44,587 nt of DNA from Ignavibacteria bacterium (GTDB lineage: Bacteria; Bacteroidota; Ignavibacteria; Tepidaquicellales; OLB5), in contig JAIOIK010000043.1 of assembly GCA_019912545.1 (NCBI GenBank), positions 1 to 44,587 of the forward strand, in the 5' to 3' direction. Both the position numbers and the translations under genes were made by a program. Shown in pieces: positions 15,353 to 23,008 of this stretch (its first letter is position 1; each line of letters starts with the position of its first letter). The notes below the pieces were generated by a model that saw only the letters and a program-made list of their open reading frames with translations, searched no databases and was not told the DNA's origin.

Positions 15353-16267
15353 ATGAAACAGTATTTAAAATATTACGCATCAATATATGTGATCTTTCTT
15401 ATCGCAATTGTGGTAATGGGGACGATGTATATTAACGATCTTCCAAATGTGATGCAAGAGAAAATCGGCGGTTTCCCTGTTGTTACAAAAGATACGGCTA
15501 AAGATATCACAAATGCTGCGGCGGATCTGCCGATGATAAAAGGTACACTTTCTCCCCCGGTTGATGTGATGAAGTATCTTAACCCAACTCCGGACCTAGT
15601 TGATAAGGGCAAATCAATTTTTACCATGAACTGCGTAAGCTGTCATGGCGATCAAGGCAAGGGTGATGGCGTTGCGGGAGCGAGCCTGAATCCGAAACCG
15701 AGAAATTTTCAGGATCTGGCAGGATGGACAAACGGCCCTTCGATTACTATGTTGTATAAGACTTTGCATGAAGGTATTACAAACAGGGGAATGGCAAGTT
15801 ATGCGAACCTTCCGCCTGAAGACAGGCTTGATATGATTGCGTATATCAGAACGCTGAATCCCGGTTATCCGCCAATAACAAAGGTGCAGCTTGATTCAAT
15901 AGATGTGCTGTACAGCCTTACAAAAGGCGTAAAACTGCCAAACCAGATTCCCGTTAAGCTGGCAACTGAAAAGATAATTCAGCAAAGTGCCGGATTGGAT
16001 GCGAAAGTTCAGGCAATGGTGAATGTTGTTAACGCTAATAAATCAGATACAGGCGCTGTAGTGTTAAAGAGTATAACAAATAATCTGACGAAGGCTTTCA
16101 CGGTACTGGCTAAAGATACAACTTGGAGTAATAATGAATCTGCACTAGTAAAGATATTTGCGAATGATCCTGTACAAAATGGGTTCAGAGCAAGTGCATC
16201 ATATATGCTTACCGCTCAGCAGCTGAATGTTGTGCATGCATATTTGAGAAAGCTGTTTTTGATGTAA
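15353..16267 (+). CDS. Membrane-anchored monohaem cytochrome c
   Basis: 304 residues: one N-terminal membrane helix (about 8-28), a linker, and a class I cytochrome c domain with CVSCHGDQGKGDG (haem 94-98) and likely methionine ligand M147 in NRGMASY. A non-haem tail of about 130 residues (170-304) has helical, low-complexity character (NVVNANKSDTG.., HAYLRKLFLM) and no second haem. It resembles ActE-type cytochromes and sits exactly between the ACIII genes and the oxidase, so it probably carries electrons from ACIII to subunit II. It could instead be a free-standing second ActE. The ATG start and hydrophobic anchor are clear. Confidence 0.85.
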   Translation: MKQYLKYYASIYVIFLIAIVVMGTMYINDLPNVMQEKIGGFPVVTKDTAKDITNAAADLPMIKGTLSPPVDVMKYLNPTPDLVDKGKSIFTMNCVSCHGDQGKGDGVAGASLNPKPRNFQDLAGWTNGPSITMLYKTLHEGITNRGMASYANLPPEDRLDMIAYIRTLNPGYPPITKVQLDSIDVLYSLTKGVKLPNQIPVKLATEKIIQQSAGLDAKVQAMVNVVNANKSDTGAVVLKSITNNLTKAFTVLAKDTTWSNNESALVKIFANDPVQNGFRASASYMLTAQQLNVVHAYLRKLFLM

Positions 16268-16270
16268 CGA

Positions 16271-16362
16271 GTTTGTTGTCCCGCCAGGGGCTGGATTTCG
16301 TCCGGTAAACCGGACTCAAAGTGCGTTGGATGTGCCCTTCAACTCCGCTCAGGACGACAAGA
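16271..16362. repeat. Nested dyad repeat with ends TTGTC..GACAA
   Basis: Begins GTTTGTTGTCCCGCCAGG, contains the inner dyad GTCCGGTAAACCGGAC and ends CTCCGCTCAGGACGACAAGA. It shares its outer parts with 15271-15324. The rest of the 369-base gap before SCO holds filler (GGATTTCGG) and the family D element at 16496-16592. Confidence 0.5.
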
Positions 16363-16495
16363 GTTGAGTGTTTGGAAAATTTTGGATTTCGGAATGTTAA
16401 TTTCGGATTAAAAGGCAGAAACAGTATCAGTTTTTTTGCGAGGCGATTTTTTTGGCGCGTGTCCGTACACTGACGGAAAGCAATCTTAGAAGTTA

Positions 16496-16592
16496 GTAGG
16501 GAACGCATCTTAGCGATTAACGCAGATTCGGATTTGTTGTTCTATCAAGATTTTTTTTCGAGCATGGGTGAACGCGGAGATGCGTTCCCTAC
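16496..16592. repeat. Family D 97-bp element with inverted GTAG ends
   Basis: GTAGGGAACGCATCTTAGCG at the left and GAGATGCGTTCCCTAC at the right form perfect GTAG-bounded inverted ends. The interior, including TTGTTCTATCAAGATTTTTT, aligns with the copy at 15079-15174. It lies between the cytochrome c gene and the SCO gene. Confidence 0.78.
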
Positions 16593-16636
16593 AACAAAAG
16601 GTGAATTGAGCAAGTTCGATTCAAAACAAATATAAA

Positions 16637-17467
16637 TTGAATAACATATATAAAATATTAGCAGTCCTTCTTTTTGTATCTTCTCTTGGCCTGAATGTGC
16701 GCTCTGAGGATACGAGCAAATTTGATGTCGGGATTGACGAAAAACTTGGCGAGACTATTCCGCTTGATCTTTCGTTTTTGGATGAGTACGGCAAGCCGGT
16801 AACTTTAAGAAGCCTGTTTACGAAACCAACATTATTAACTCTAGTTTATTACAAGTGTCCCGGGATATGCTCTCCCTTGCTGAACGGCGTAAGCGATGTT
16901 GTTGACAAAATGGATATGGAAGCCGGAAGAGATTTCAATATTGTAACAATCAGTTTCTCTCCAAAAGAAGATTATATTATGGCAGCGGGCAAGAAGAAGA
17001 ATTACACAGAGCTGATGAAGAAGAAAATTCCGGATGCGAGCTGGAGTTTTTTGACCGGTGACAGCGCAAGTATTGCAAAGATCACAAATGCCGTGGGTTT
17101 CCGCTACCAGAAGCAGGGTGAGGATTACATGCACGGCGCAGTTGTTACGGTACTTTCGCCTGAGGGGAAAATATCACGCTACCTCTACGGTACAGATTAT
17201 CTTCCATTGGATGTTAAGCTTGCTTTGACAGAAGCTGCCGAAGGGAAATCAGTACCCGCTATCAATAAGCTGCTTAAGCTGTGTTACAGCTATGACCCCG
17301 ATGGAAGAAAATACGTGCTGAATTTTACAAGGATAGTTGGCGGCATTATGATAGTTCTGATTGCCGGGTTTGTGCTTGTTTTAACTATGAAGAAGAAGAA
17401 AAACAATAATAACATACCCGTTAATTCTGATTATTTGAACGGGAAAGGAAACATAAAAAATGGCTAA
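16637..17467 (+). CDS. SCO1/SenC copper chaperone for cytochrome oxidase
   Basis: 276 residues. A signal peptide or anchor (1-23) starts at TTG 16637; this start gives a normal length. The thioredoxin-like domain carries the copper motif KCPGICSP (Cys74, Cys78) and the third ligand His166 in YMHGAVV. A C-terminal hydrophobic helix (about 233-251) and a charged tail suggest it is anchored facing the periplasm. SCO proteins deliver copper to the CuA site of subunit II, which agrees with the neighbouring oxidase genes. The stop overlaps the start of subunit I by eight bases, so the two are co-translated. Confidence 0.92.
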   Translation: MNNIYKILAVLLFVSSLGLNVRSEDTSKFDVGIDEKLGETIPLDLSFLDEYGKPVTLRSLFTKPTLLTLVYYKCPGICSPLLNGVSDVVDKMDMEAGRDFNIVTISFSPKEDYIMAAGKKKNYTELMKKKIPDASWSFLTGDSASIAKITNAVGFRYQKQGEDYMHGAVVTVLSPEGKISRYLYGTDYLPLDVKLALTEAAEGKSVPAINKLLKLCYSYDPDGRKYVLNFTRIVGGIMIVLIAGFVLVLTMKKKKNNNNIPVNSDYLNGKGNIKNG

Positions 17468-19151
17468 TGGATCATTAGCAAACGAAGTAAGTTATTTAGA
17501 ATACCAGGGCAAGCACAAGGGTATTGCCGGCTGGCTGCTGACGGTAGATCACAAGCGCATTGGGCTTATGTACCTGATGGCTATTATGGTCTTCTTTTTT
17601 GTAGCTATGACGCTGGGTGTACTGATGAGACTTGAGATGTTATCACCAGGTCAAACCATCATGAAGCCTCAGACATATAATTCCGTTTTCACGCTTCACG
17701 GTGTCATCATGGTATTTCTTTTTATCATACCTGCCATACCGGCAGTGTTCGGCAATTTTATTCTGCCAATACAATTAGGCGCGAAGGATGTTGCTTTCCC
17801 CAGGCTGAATTTATTTACATGGTATTTATATATGACAGGCGCAACGCTTGCAATAGTTTCTTTATTCACTGGCGGCGGCGCTGCTGATACAGGCTGGACA
17901 TTTTATGTGCCGTACAGTATACGCTCTGCACAGAATGTTACGATGACAACACTTGCGGCATTTATACTGGGGTTTTCAACTATTGTAACGGGTTTGAATT
18001 TTATAGTAACAATTCATCGTTTAAGGGCACCCGGAATGACATGGTTCCGCATGCCGCTGTTTGCATGGGGCCTGTACGCTACAAGCTGGATACAGGTACT
18101 CGCAACCCCTGTAATCGGTATAACACTTGTGCTTATTATGCTTGAAAGATTTTTGGGGATCGGAGTGTTCGATCCTGCCTTAGGCGGAGACCCTATTCTA
18201 TACCAGCATTTATTCTGGATATATTCGCATCCTGCGGTTTATATTATGATATTGCCTGCGATGGGCATTGTTTCAGAAATACTCCCGACATTTGCAAGAA
18301 AAGATATTTTCGGGTACAAACAGATCGCGATTTCTTCGCTTGGTATCGCATTAATAGGATACCTTGTATGGGGACATCATATGTTCGTAAGCGGAATGAG
18401 CGATACATCAAGAATAATTTTTTCACTTTTAACTTTTTTGGTTGCTATACCAACAGGCGTAAAGATATTTAACTGGGTGGCTACTTTATATAAAGGTTCA
18501 ATTAAATTCAGTGCGCCGTTATATTATGTACTGGCATTTATTTTTATATTTTCTATAGGCGGATTAACAGGCCTTGTTCTTGGGGCGCTTGCTACGGATA
18601 TTCACGTTACTGATACTTACTTTGTCGTGGCGCATTTCCACTATGTAATGTTTGGAGGGATGGGGTTGATGTTCTTTGCGACAATGCACTACTGGTTCCC
18701 CAAAATGTTCGGCAAGATGTATAATGAAAAGGTCGCAGTAATAGCATGCACGGTAATTGTTATAGGATTTAACATGCTTTATTTCCCGTTTTTTATTTTG
18801 GGCTACATGGGAATGCCGAGAAGGTATTATGATTACCTTCCGCAATTCCAGGGCTGGCACGTGCTGTCAACAGTCGGTTCATGGATACTTGTGGGCGGAA
18901 TAGTTTTTATGTTCGGAAACCTGTTGTATGCTCTACTTAAGGGTCCAAAGGCTTCTATGAATCCATGGGGCGGTACAACGCTGGAGTGGAAAGTACCTTC
19001 ACCGCCGCCTCTTGAGAACTTTGACGAAATACCAATTGTAACCGGCGGGCCGTATGTACATGATAAATCAACATATATAATGCATCCAAGCCGCGAAAAG
19101 ATACATACTAACGGCGGAGCGAAATCAGCAAAAGAGGAGGCAGCACTGTGA
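17460..19151 (+). CDS. coxA: Cytochrome c oxidase subunit I, A2-type
   Basis: 563 residues, about twelve helices. Low-spin haem ligands are H80 (TLHGVIMVF) and H394; CuB ligands are H257, H306 and H307; the high-spin haem ligand is H392 in VAHFHYVMFGG. The D-channel motif reads YSHPAVY (255-261): alanine replaces the glutamate of HPEVY and the preceding Tyr-Ser takes its place. This marks A2-type enzymes such as the Rhodothermus and Thermus caa3 oxidases. The protein reduces oxygen to water and pumps protons. It overlaps the SCO gene upstream (8 bases) and subunit III downstream (4 bases). Confidence 0.97.
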   Translation: MANGSLANEVSYLEYQGKHKGIAGWLLTVDHKRIGLMYLMAIMVFFFVAMTLGVLMRLEMLSPGQTIMKPQTYNSVFTLHGVIMVFLFIIPAIPAVFGNFILPIQLGAKDVAFPRLNLFTWYLYMTGATLAIVSLFTGGGAADTGWTFYVPYSIRSAQNVTMTTLAAFILGFSTIVTGLNFIVTIHRLRAPGMTWFRMPLFAWGLYATSWIQVLATPVIGITLVLIMLERFLGIGVFDPALGGDPILYQHLFWIYSHPAVYIMILPAMGIVSEILPTFARKDIFGYKQIAISSLGIALIGYLVWGHHMFVSGMSDTSRIIFSLLTFLVAIPTGVKIFNWVATLYKGSIKFSAPLYYVLAFIFIFSIGGLTGLVLGALATDIHVTDTYFVVAHFHYVMFGGMGLMFFATMHYWFPKMFGKMYNEKVAVIACTVIVIGFNMLYFPFFILGYMGMPRRYYDYLPQFQGWHVLSTVGSWILVGGIVFMFGNLLYALLKGPKASMNPWGGTTLEWKVPSPPPLENFDEIPIVTGGPYVHDKSTYIMHPSREKIHTNGGAKSAKEEAAL

Positions 19152-19786
19152 CAGAGCACAGCGAGATAGTGGAACACGCTCACGAAGCCGGTCACGTTCA
19201 CCGTGACGATGAAGCTTCAAAGATGGCTATGTGGCTGTTCTTATTCACTGAATTACTGTTATTCGGCGGTTTGTTTCTTTTGTATGGGGCATACAGGTTT
19301 GAATATGCCGATGGTTTTAAAGTTGCTGCGGCTGATATGAATTCATTTATCGGCGCTGTGAACACTATAATACTTCTCACAAGCAGCCTATCGGTAGCGC
19401 TTTCTATTGCCGCTATACAAAGAAATCAGAAAAAGCTTTGCCTGGGAATGCTTTGGTTCACAATACTCTGCGGACTGGCATTTTTGGTTAATAAATATTT
19501 TGAGTGGAGCCATGAAATTCATAACGGAATATATCCCGGCGGGCCCGCTCTTGAAAATATGTCTAATGGTGAAGTGCTGTACTTTGGATTGTATTATGTG
19601 ATGACAGGTCTCCACGGATTGCACGTAATAGTTGGACTCATATTTATTGGATTTGTTATGGTATTTATTTCACGCGATAAGATAACCAGCACGAATTTCC
19701 AGAAGCTTGAAAACTCAGGGCTTTACTGGCATTTAGTTGATATTATCTGGATATTTCTGTTCCCGCTGTTTTATTTGCTCCATTAA
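19148..19786 (+). CDS. coxC: Cytochrome c oxidase subunit III
   Basis: 212 residues, starting at GTG 19148, which overlaps the subunit I stop (GTGA). A strong AGGAGG ribosome binding site lies six bases upstream, inside coxA. About five membrane helices are visible (from MAMWLFLFTELLLFGGLFLL), with the family features YYVMTGLHGLHVIVGL and YWHLVDIIWIFLFPLFYLLH at the C-terminus. This is the short five-helix form. Histidines near the N-terminus (HSEIVEHAHEAGHVH) could bind metal but may simply be a polar leader. Confidence 0.94.
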   Translation: MTEHSEIVEHAHEAGHVHRDDEASKMAMWLFLFTELLLFGGLFLLYGAYRFEYADGFKVAAADMNSFIGAVNTIILLTSSLSVALSIAAIQRNQKKLCLGMLWFTILCGLAFLVNKYFEWSHEIHNGIYPGGPALENMSNGEVLYFGLYYVMTGLHGLHVIVGLIFIGFVMVFISRDKITSTNFQKLENSGLYWHLVDIIWIFLFPLFYLLH

Positions 19787-19822
19787 TCAGAAGTAAGAAG
19801 AAAAAAAGCAAAAACAGTTTTA

Positions 19823-19911
19823 ACCTCACCCCTGCCTGCAGCAGGCAGGCCCAGCACCTCTTCCCGCAAGCGGGATTGTAAGCATGCAAGAAGAGGGAGC
19901 AAGGCGGGAAG
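19823..19911. repeat. Composite nested hairpin between subunits III and IV
   Basis: Outer arms CCTCACCCC and AAGGCGGGAAG enclose CCTGCCTGCAGCAGGCAGG (19831-19849), CCTCTTCCCGC..GCGGGA and AGAAGAGGGAGC. The plan is the same as at 21133-21182 and 26706-26752 (CCTCACCC..hairpin..AAGGTGGGA) but with other hairpins inserted, so it looks like repeats nested in repeats. Confidence 0.6.
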
Positions 19912-19973
19912 TTTCAAAAAAAATTGAAACAGTAAAATAAGGCAAAAGAGTTTATAATTTAGAGAATTTCATA

Positions 19974-20309
19974 ATGAGCGAATATTCAGAAAGCGTAAAT
20001 ACAGAAGCTGAGGCGCATTTAACAGAGGCGCATACACACGGACACCTGGTTGGCTATGGTACTTACATCATGGTTTGGCTTGGGCTGGTTGCACTGACTT
20101 CTATAACTGTTACTATAGCAGGTATACACCTTGGGAGCCTGACATTGATAGCGGCAATGCTAATTGCAGCCGTAAAGACTTCACTTGTTGGCTATCATTT
20201 CATGCATCTTAAGTTTGATAATATGATCATAAAGGTTTTTGTACTTGTTTGCCTTGTCATATTTTTGGCTTTCTGGATATTAACTTTCAGCGATCTTTCA
20301 TTCAGGTAA
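19974..20309 (+). CDS. coxD: Cytochrome c oxidase subunit IV (prokaryotic type)
   Basis: 111 residues. A polar, histidine-rich start (EAHLTEAHTHGH) is followed by three membrane helices, including YIMVWLGLVALTSITVTIAG, a short middle helix ending KTSLVGYHFMHLKF, and VFVLVCLVIFLAFWILTF. This matches the small prokaryotic COX4 subunit found in caa3-type operons. It lies four bases before subunit II. The role is assembly or stability, with no cofactor. Confidence 0.88.
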   Translation: MSEYSESVNTEAEAHLTEAHTHGHLVGYGTYIMVWLGLVALTSITVTIAGIHLGSLTLIAAMLIAAVKTSLVGYHFMHLKFDNMIIKVFVLVCLVIFLAFWILTFSDLSFR

Positions 20310-20313
20310 GAAA

Positions 20314-21078
20314 ATGAACCCAATAGTAGAATTAGTAGACGATTCTTTTATTTTCATTATGGCAATATCAGCGGTCCTGTTAATAGGTGTTACTGCTGCA
20401 ATGATCTATTTTGTTTTCCGCTACAGCGAGAAGAATAATCCTAAGCCGGATCAATCAATAACCGGCAGCACAACACTTGAAATATTATGGACGGTCATCC
20501 CGCTTATACTTGTGCTTGCAATGTTCTTTTACGGCTATGCAGGATTCAAAGAGATGAGAAATGTGCCGCCTGATGCTATGGTTGTTAAAGTAACGGGTAA
20601 AATGTGGTTCTGGCATTTTGAGTATGATAATAAAAGAACCAGTGATACACTTTTGTATCTGCCCGAAGGAAAAAATGTGAAGTTTTTGCTTGAATCCGCC
20701 GACGTTAATCACAGTTTTTATGTGCCTGCATTCAGGGTAAAAGAAGACTGCGTTCCCGGCAGAACAAATTACATGTGGTTCAATGCAACCAAGGCAGGTA
20801 CGTATGATATTGAGTGCGCTGAATATTGCGGAATGAATCACTCTTACATGCTAGGCAAAGTGATAATAGTGCCCGAAAAAGAATTTTTAGAATGGGTAAG
20901 CAAGGTTGAAAAAACCGATACTGTGAAAACTGCAGATTCGCTTAAATCGATCAATATTAAAACAGACTCGCTGAAAACGACACAGGTAAAGACAGATACT
21001 ACAAAGGCTCCGGTGAAGAAGGATTCAGTTAAGACAACGCCAAAAGATTCTTTGGATAGAGTGAAAAAACCGAAGTAA
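20314..21078 (+). CDS. coxB: Cytochrome c oxidase subunit II with CuA site and charged tail
   Basis: 254 residues. Two membrane helices (about 12-36 and 56-76) are followed by the cupredoxin domain. CuA ligands are H133, C168, C172, H176 and M179 in the phrases NHSFYVP and CAEYCGMNHSYM. The WFWHFEY segment (98-104) supplies the aromatic electron entry patch. There is no fused cytochrome c domain as in true caa3 subunit II; instead residues 200-254 form a Lys/Thr/Ser/Asp tail with imperfect repeats of KTDSLK/KTDTT. It probably takes electrons from the cytochrome c encoded at 15353-16267. Confidence 0.95.
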   Translation: MNPIVELVDDSFIFIMAISAVLLIGVTAAMIYFVFRYSEKNNPKPDQSITGSTTLEILWTVIPLILVLAMFFYGYAGFKEMRNVPPDAMVVKVTGKMWFWHFEYDNKRTSDTLLYLPEGKNVKFLLESADVNHSFYVPAFRVKEDCVPGRTNYMWFNATKAGTYDIECAEYCGMNHSYMLGKVIIVPEKEFLEWVSKVEKTDTVKTADSLKSINIKTDSLKTTQVKTDTTKAPVKKDSVKTTPKDSLDRVKKPK

Positions 21079-21132
21079 GAATGTGAAACGTTAAACGTGA
21101 AACGTAAGACGAAGAAGCAAAAAGAATTTGAA

Positions 21133-21182
21133 ACCTCACCCACAGCCCCTCTCCTGCAAGGAGAGGGGAGTAAGGTGGGAAG
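21133..21182 (+). repeat. CCTCACCC/GGTGGGA nested hairpin after subunit II
   Basis: The outer CCTCACCC pairs with GGTGGGA, and the inner CCCCTCTCCT, GCA, AGGAGAGGGG is a strong 10-bp hairpin. Related copies are at 26706-26752 (minus-strand context) and 19823-19911. It could attenuate transcription before ctaB or stabilise the upstream message. Confidence 0.65.
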
Positions 21183-21218
21183 ATTGAAGAATAAGAATTA
21201 ATTTAAACCAGATTCCAT

Positions 21219-22145
21219 TTGAAGAGAAGCAGCGCACATACGGGTATAATTGCACAAGAGCAAACATCACTATCTGTAAGAGAGTTTATGAAAGTGTTTA
21301 CTGAGCTCACGAAGTTCAGGATTACAGCGCTTGTATCGTTTACAACGGGTTTGGGTTATATACTCGGTGCCAGAGAGCTTAGCTTTACGCTTTTTTACGT
21401 GATTGCCGGAATATTCCTTCTTGCGGCGGCATCAAGCTCGCTGAATCATTGGCAGGAAAGACAGACCGATGCGCTGATGGAGCGGACCAAACACAGGCCG
21501 ATTCCTTCGGGTAGAATAGAGCCTTCGGTCGCGCTGTATCTTTCACTTGGCCTGCTCTTTAGCGGTTCAGTTGTGCTGCTTATGTCAACAAATTTTACGA
21601 CTTTTCTTGTTGGTATTTTTACGTTTTTATGGTATAACGGAGTTTACACTCCTTTAAAGCGCAAGACGGCATTTGCTATCATACCGGGCGCACTTGTTGG
21701 CGCACTTCCGCCTGTTGCCGGGTGGACTGCTGCAGGAGGAGATATAACAAACAGCGCAGTAATAATGATTGCCGCATATTTCTTCATCTGGCAGATACCG
21801 CACTTCTGGCTGCTGCTTATGCTCTATGGCAGTGATTATGAAAAAGGCGGCTTCCCGACACTGAACAGGATATTTTCTGCTGAACAGATAAAAAGAATTA
21901 CTTTCATGTGGCTTGTTGGTAATATATTAACGGCAATGTTAATACCGCTGTTTGTTTACATAAATTATATGGCAAGCTTTGTACTACTGGCAGTAATTTC
22001 AGCGTGGATGTTTTATGTTTCGGTAAGGTTCCTTAATTCACGGGGAGAAAGAAAAGATATACGCAACACATTTCTTGCAATAAATTTTTATACACTGCTG
22101 CTGATAACGATACTGGCAGCAGATAAATTAATAAAGGTATTCTGA
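21219..22145 (+). CDS. ctaB: Protohaem IX farnesyltransferase (haem O synthase)
   Basis: 308 residues from TTG 21219; an in-frame ATG at 21288 would give a protein 23 residues shorter that begins just before the conserved FTELTKFRIT, so the start is open. About eight membrane helices. Prenyltransferase motifs are NHWQERQTDALMERTKHRP (first aspartate-rich region) and YGSDYEKGGFP (second). It attaches farnesyl to haem B to make haem O, the step needed for this A-type oxidase; no ctaA (haem A synthase) is in the window. It is the last large gene of the cluster, followed by a terminator. Confidence 0.95.
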   Translation: MKRSSAHTGIIAQEQTSLSVREFMKVFTELTKFRITALVSFTTGLGYILGARELSFTLFYVIAGIFLLAAASSSLNHWQERQTDALMERTKHRPIPSGRIEPSVALYLSLGLLFSGSVVLLMSTNFTTFLVGIFTFLWYNGVYTPLKRKTAFAIIPGALVGALPPVAGWTAAGGDITNSAVIMIAAYFFIWQIPHFWLLLMLYGSDYEKGGFPTLNRIFSAEQIKRITFMWLVGNILTAMLIPLFVYINYMASFVLLAVISAWMFYVSVRFLNSRGERKDIRNTFLAINFYTLLLITILAADKLIKVF

Positions 22146-22210
22146 TGAACATATTTTCAATCTCAAAAAGATTGATGCAGCTTATCCCCCTATGCCTGAC
22201 CGGAGATTAA
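22145..22210 (+). CDS. Possible 21-residue peptide or remnant coupled to ctaB
   Basis: ATG at 22145 overlaps the last base of the ctaB stop (TGATG). The frame reads MNIFSISKRLMQ, LIPLCLTGD and ends TAA at 22208. Stop-start overlap is how downstream operon genes are coupled, so this may be the 5' end of a gene lost by deletion or a very short coupled peptide. There is no homology I can name. Confidence 0.25.
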   Translation: MNIFSISKRLMQLIPLCLTGD

Positions 22211-22310
22211 AGAAGAAAGAAGCCAATGCAATGGCTCAGTGGCCAATCGATAAAGTAGGGAAGAAGTGATCACTGATTAAACGGATTCGCGGATTAACGC
22301 AGATTTTTAA

Positions 22311-22338
22311 AAGCGCTCATGGAAATGGGCGCTTTTTT
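22311..22338 (+). terminator. Intrinsic terminator at the end of the respiratory cluster
   Basis: AAGCGCTCAT, loop GGAA, ATGGGCGCTT forms a 10-bp stem with one G-T pair and ends in six T (22333-22338). It is the strongest terminator seen on the plus strand and closes the act-cox-ctaB cluster. Confidence 0.85.
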
Positions 22339-22636
22339 GTTGTCATGCTGAGGAGCGGAGCGACGAAGAATCCAGACTTTTGATTGCTAGTTTCGCAGAA
22401 GTGTTTGACTATCGGGAGGTGTTTTTCACCAGTAATATGAAAGAATCATACCGCAATTCAGAATCAGTCAAAGGCATGCCTTTCACCTGCATCTTGATTC
22501 ACAAAAAAAAGCTTTGTGATTGCCTGGTTGCTGGTGTTCTTACCAACAACATGAAAAGTGTTCTTGTAAATCCATGTTTAAGAATGGATCTTTCGCTCCT
22601 GCCTGCAGCAGGCAGGTCGCTCAGGATGACAATCAA
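22339..22636. repeat. Repeat remnants between ctaB and the DUF423 gene
   Basis: Three recognisable pieces. 22339-22378 (GTTGTCATGCTGAGGAGC..GACGAAGAATCC) is a widespread intergenic repeat type. 22466-22493 is a family C half (CAGTCAAAGGCATGCCTTTC). 22588-22634 has CCTGCCTGCAGCAGGCAGG inside TCGCTC..GTCGCTCAGGATGACAA. An open frame over this stretch has no coding character. Confidence 0.5.
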
Positions 22637-23008
22637 TCATGATTTGTTTTTTGAAAGGGATATACCGCTGATGATAACAAGCAGCCAGCCGATGAGGAAG
22701 CTTATTCCGCCAAGTGGAGTGATCATTGCGAAAGTTTTGATTGAAGTGACAGAATAAATGTAAAGTGTAAATGAAAAGAGAATTATTCCCGCAGAAAAGA
22801 ATATTGCTGCTTTAAAAAATCGGCTGTTTGAGTAAAATCCAACAGCAAGAATAACTGCTGAGTGAACGAGATGATAAAATACGCCGGTTTTGAAAATCTC
22901 CATCATTTCGGGAGTGAGTGAATTTTTAAACTGGTGAGCGCCAAATGCTCCTAAAGCCACGCCTGAAAATCCGAAAATCCCTCCAATTGCGATCCAGTAA
23001 TTTTTCAA
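22637..23008 (-). CDS. DUF423 small membrane protein (YgdD/TMEM256-like)
   Basis: 123 residues, four membrane helices. The family signature GVALGAFGAHQFK (16-28) is clear, with FYHLVHSAVIL (44-54) and ITPLGGISFLIGW (95-107). The molecular function is unknown in all members. It starts with TTG, overlapping the stop of the serine protease gene by four bases (TTGA), so the two are translated together. This gives a possible link between an unknown membrane protein and an envelope protease. Confidence 0.9.
   Translation of the reverse strand: MKNYWIAIGGIFGFSGVALGAFGAHQFKNSLTPEMMEIFKTGVFYHLVHSAVILAVGFYSNSRFFKAAIFFSAGIILFSFTLYIYSVTSIKTFAMITPLGGISFLIGWLLVIISGISLSKNKS

Noticed and set aside
20314-21078. 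Fused cytochrome c domain on subunit II (true caa3)
   Set aside because: No CxxCH anywhere after the CuA site; the tail is low-complexity.
22380-22757. 125-codon plus-strand frame after ctaB
   Set aside because: Covers three different repeat remnants and the antisense of the DUF423 gene; no coding character.
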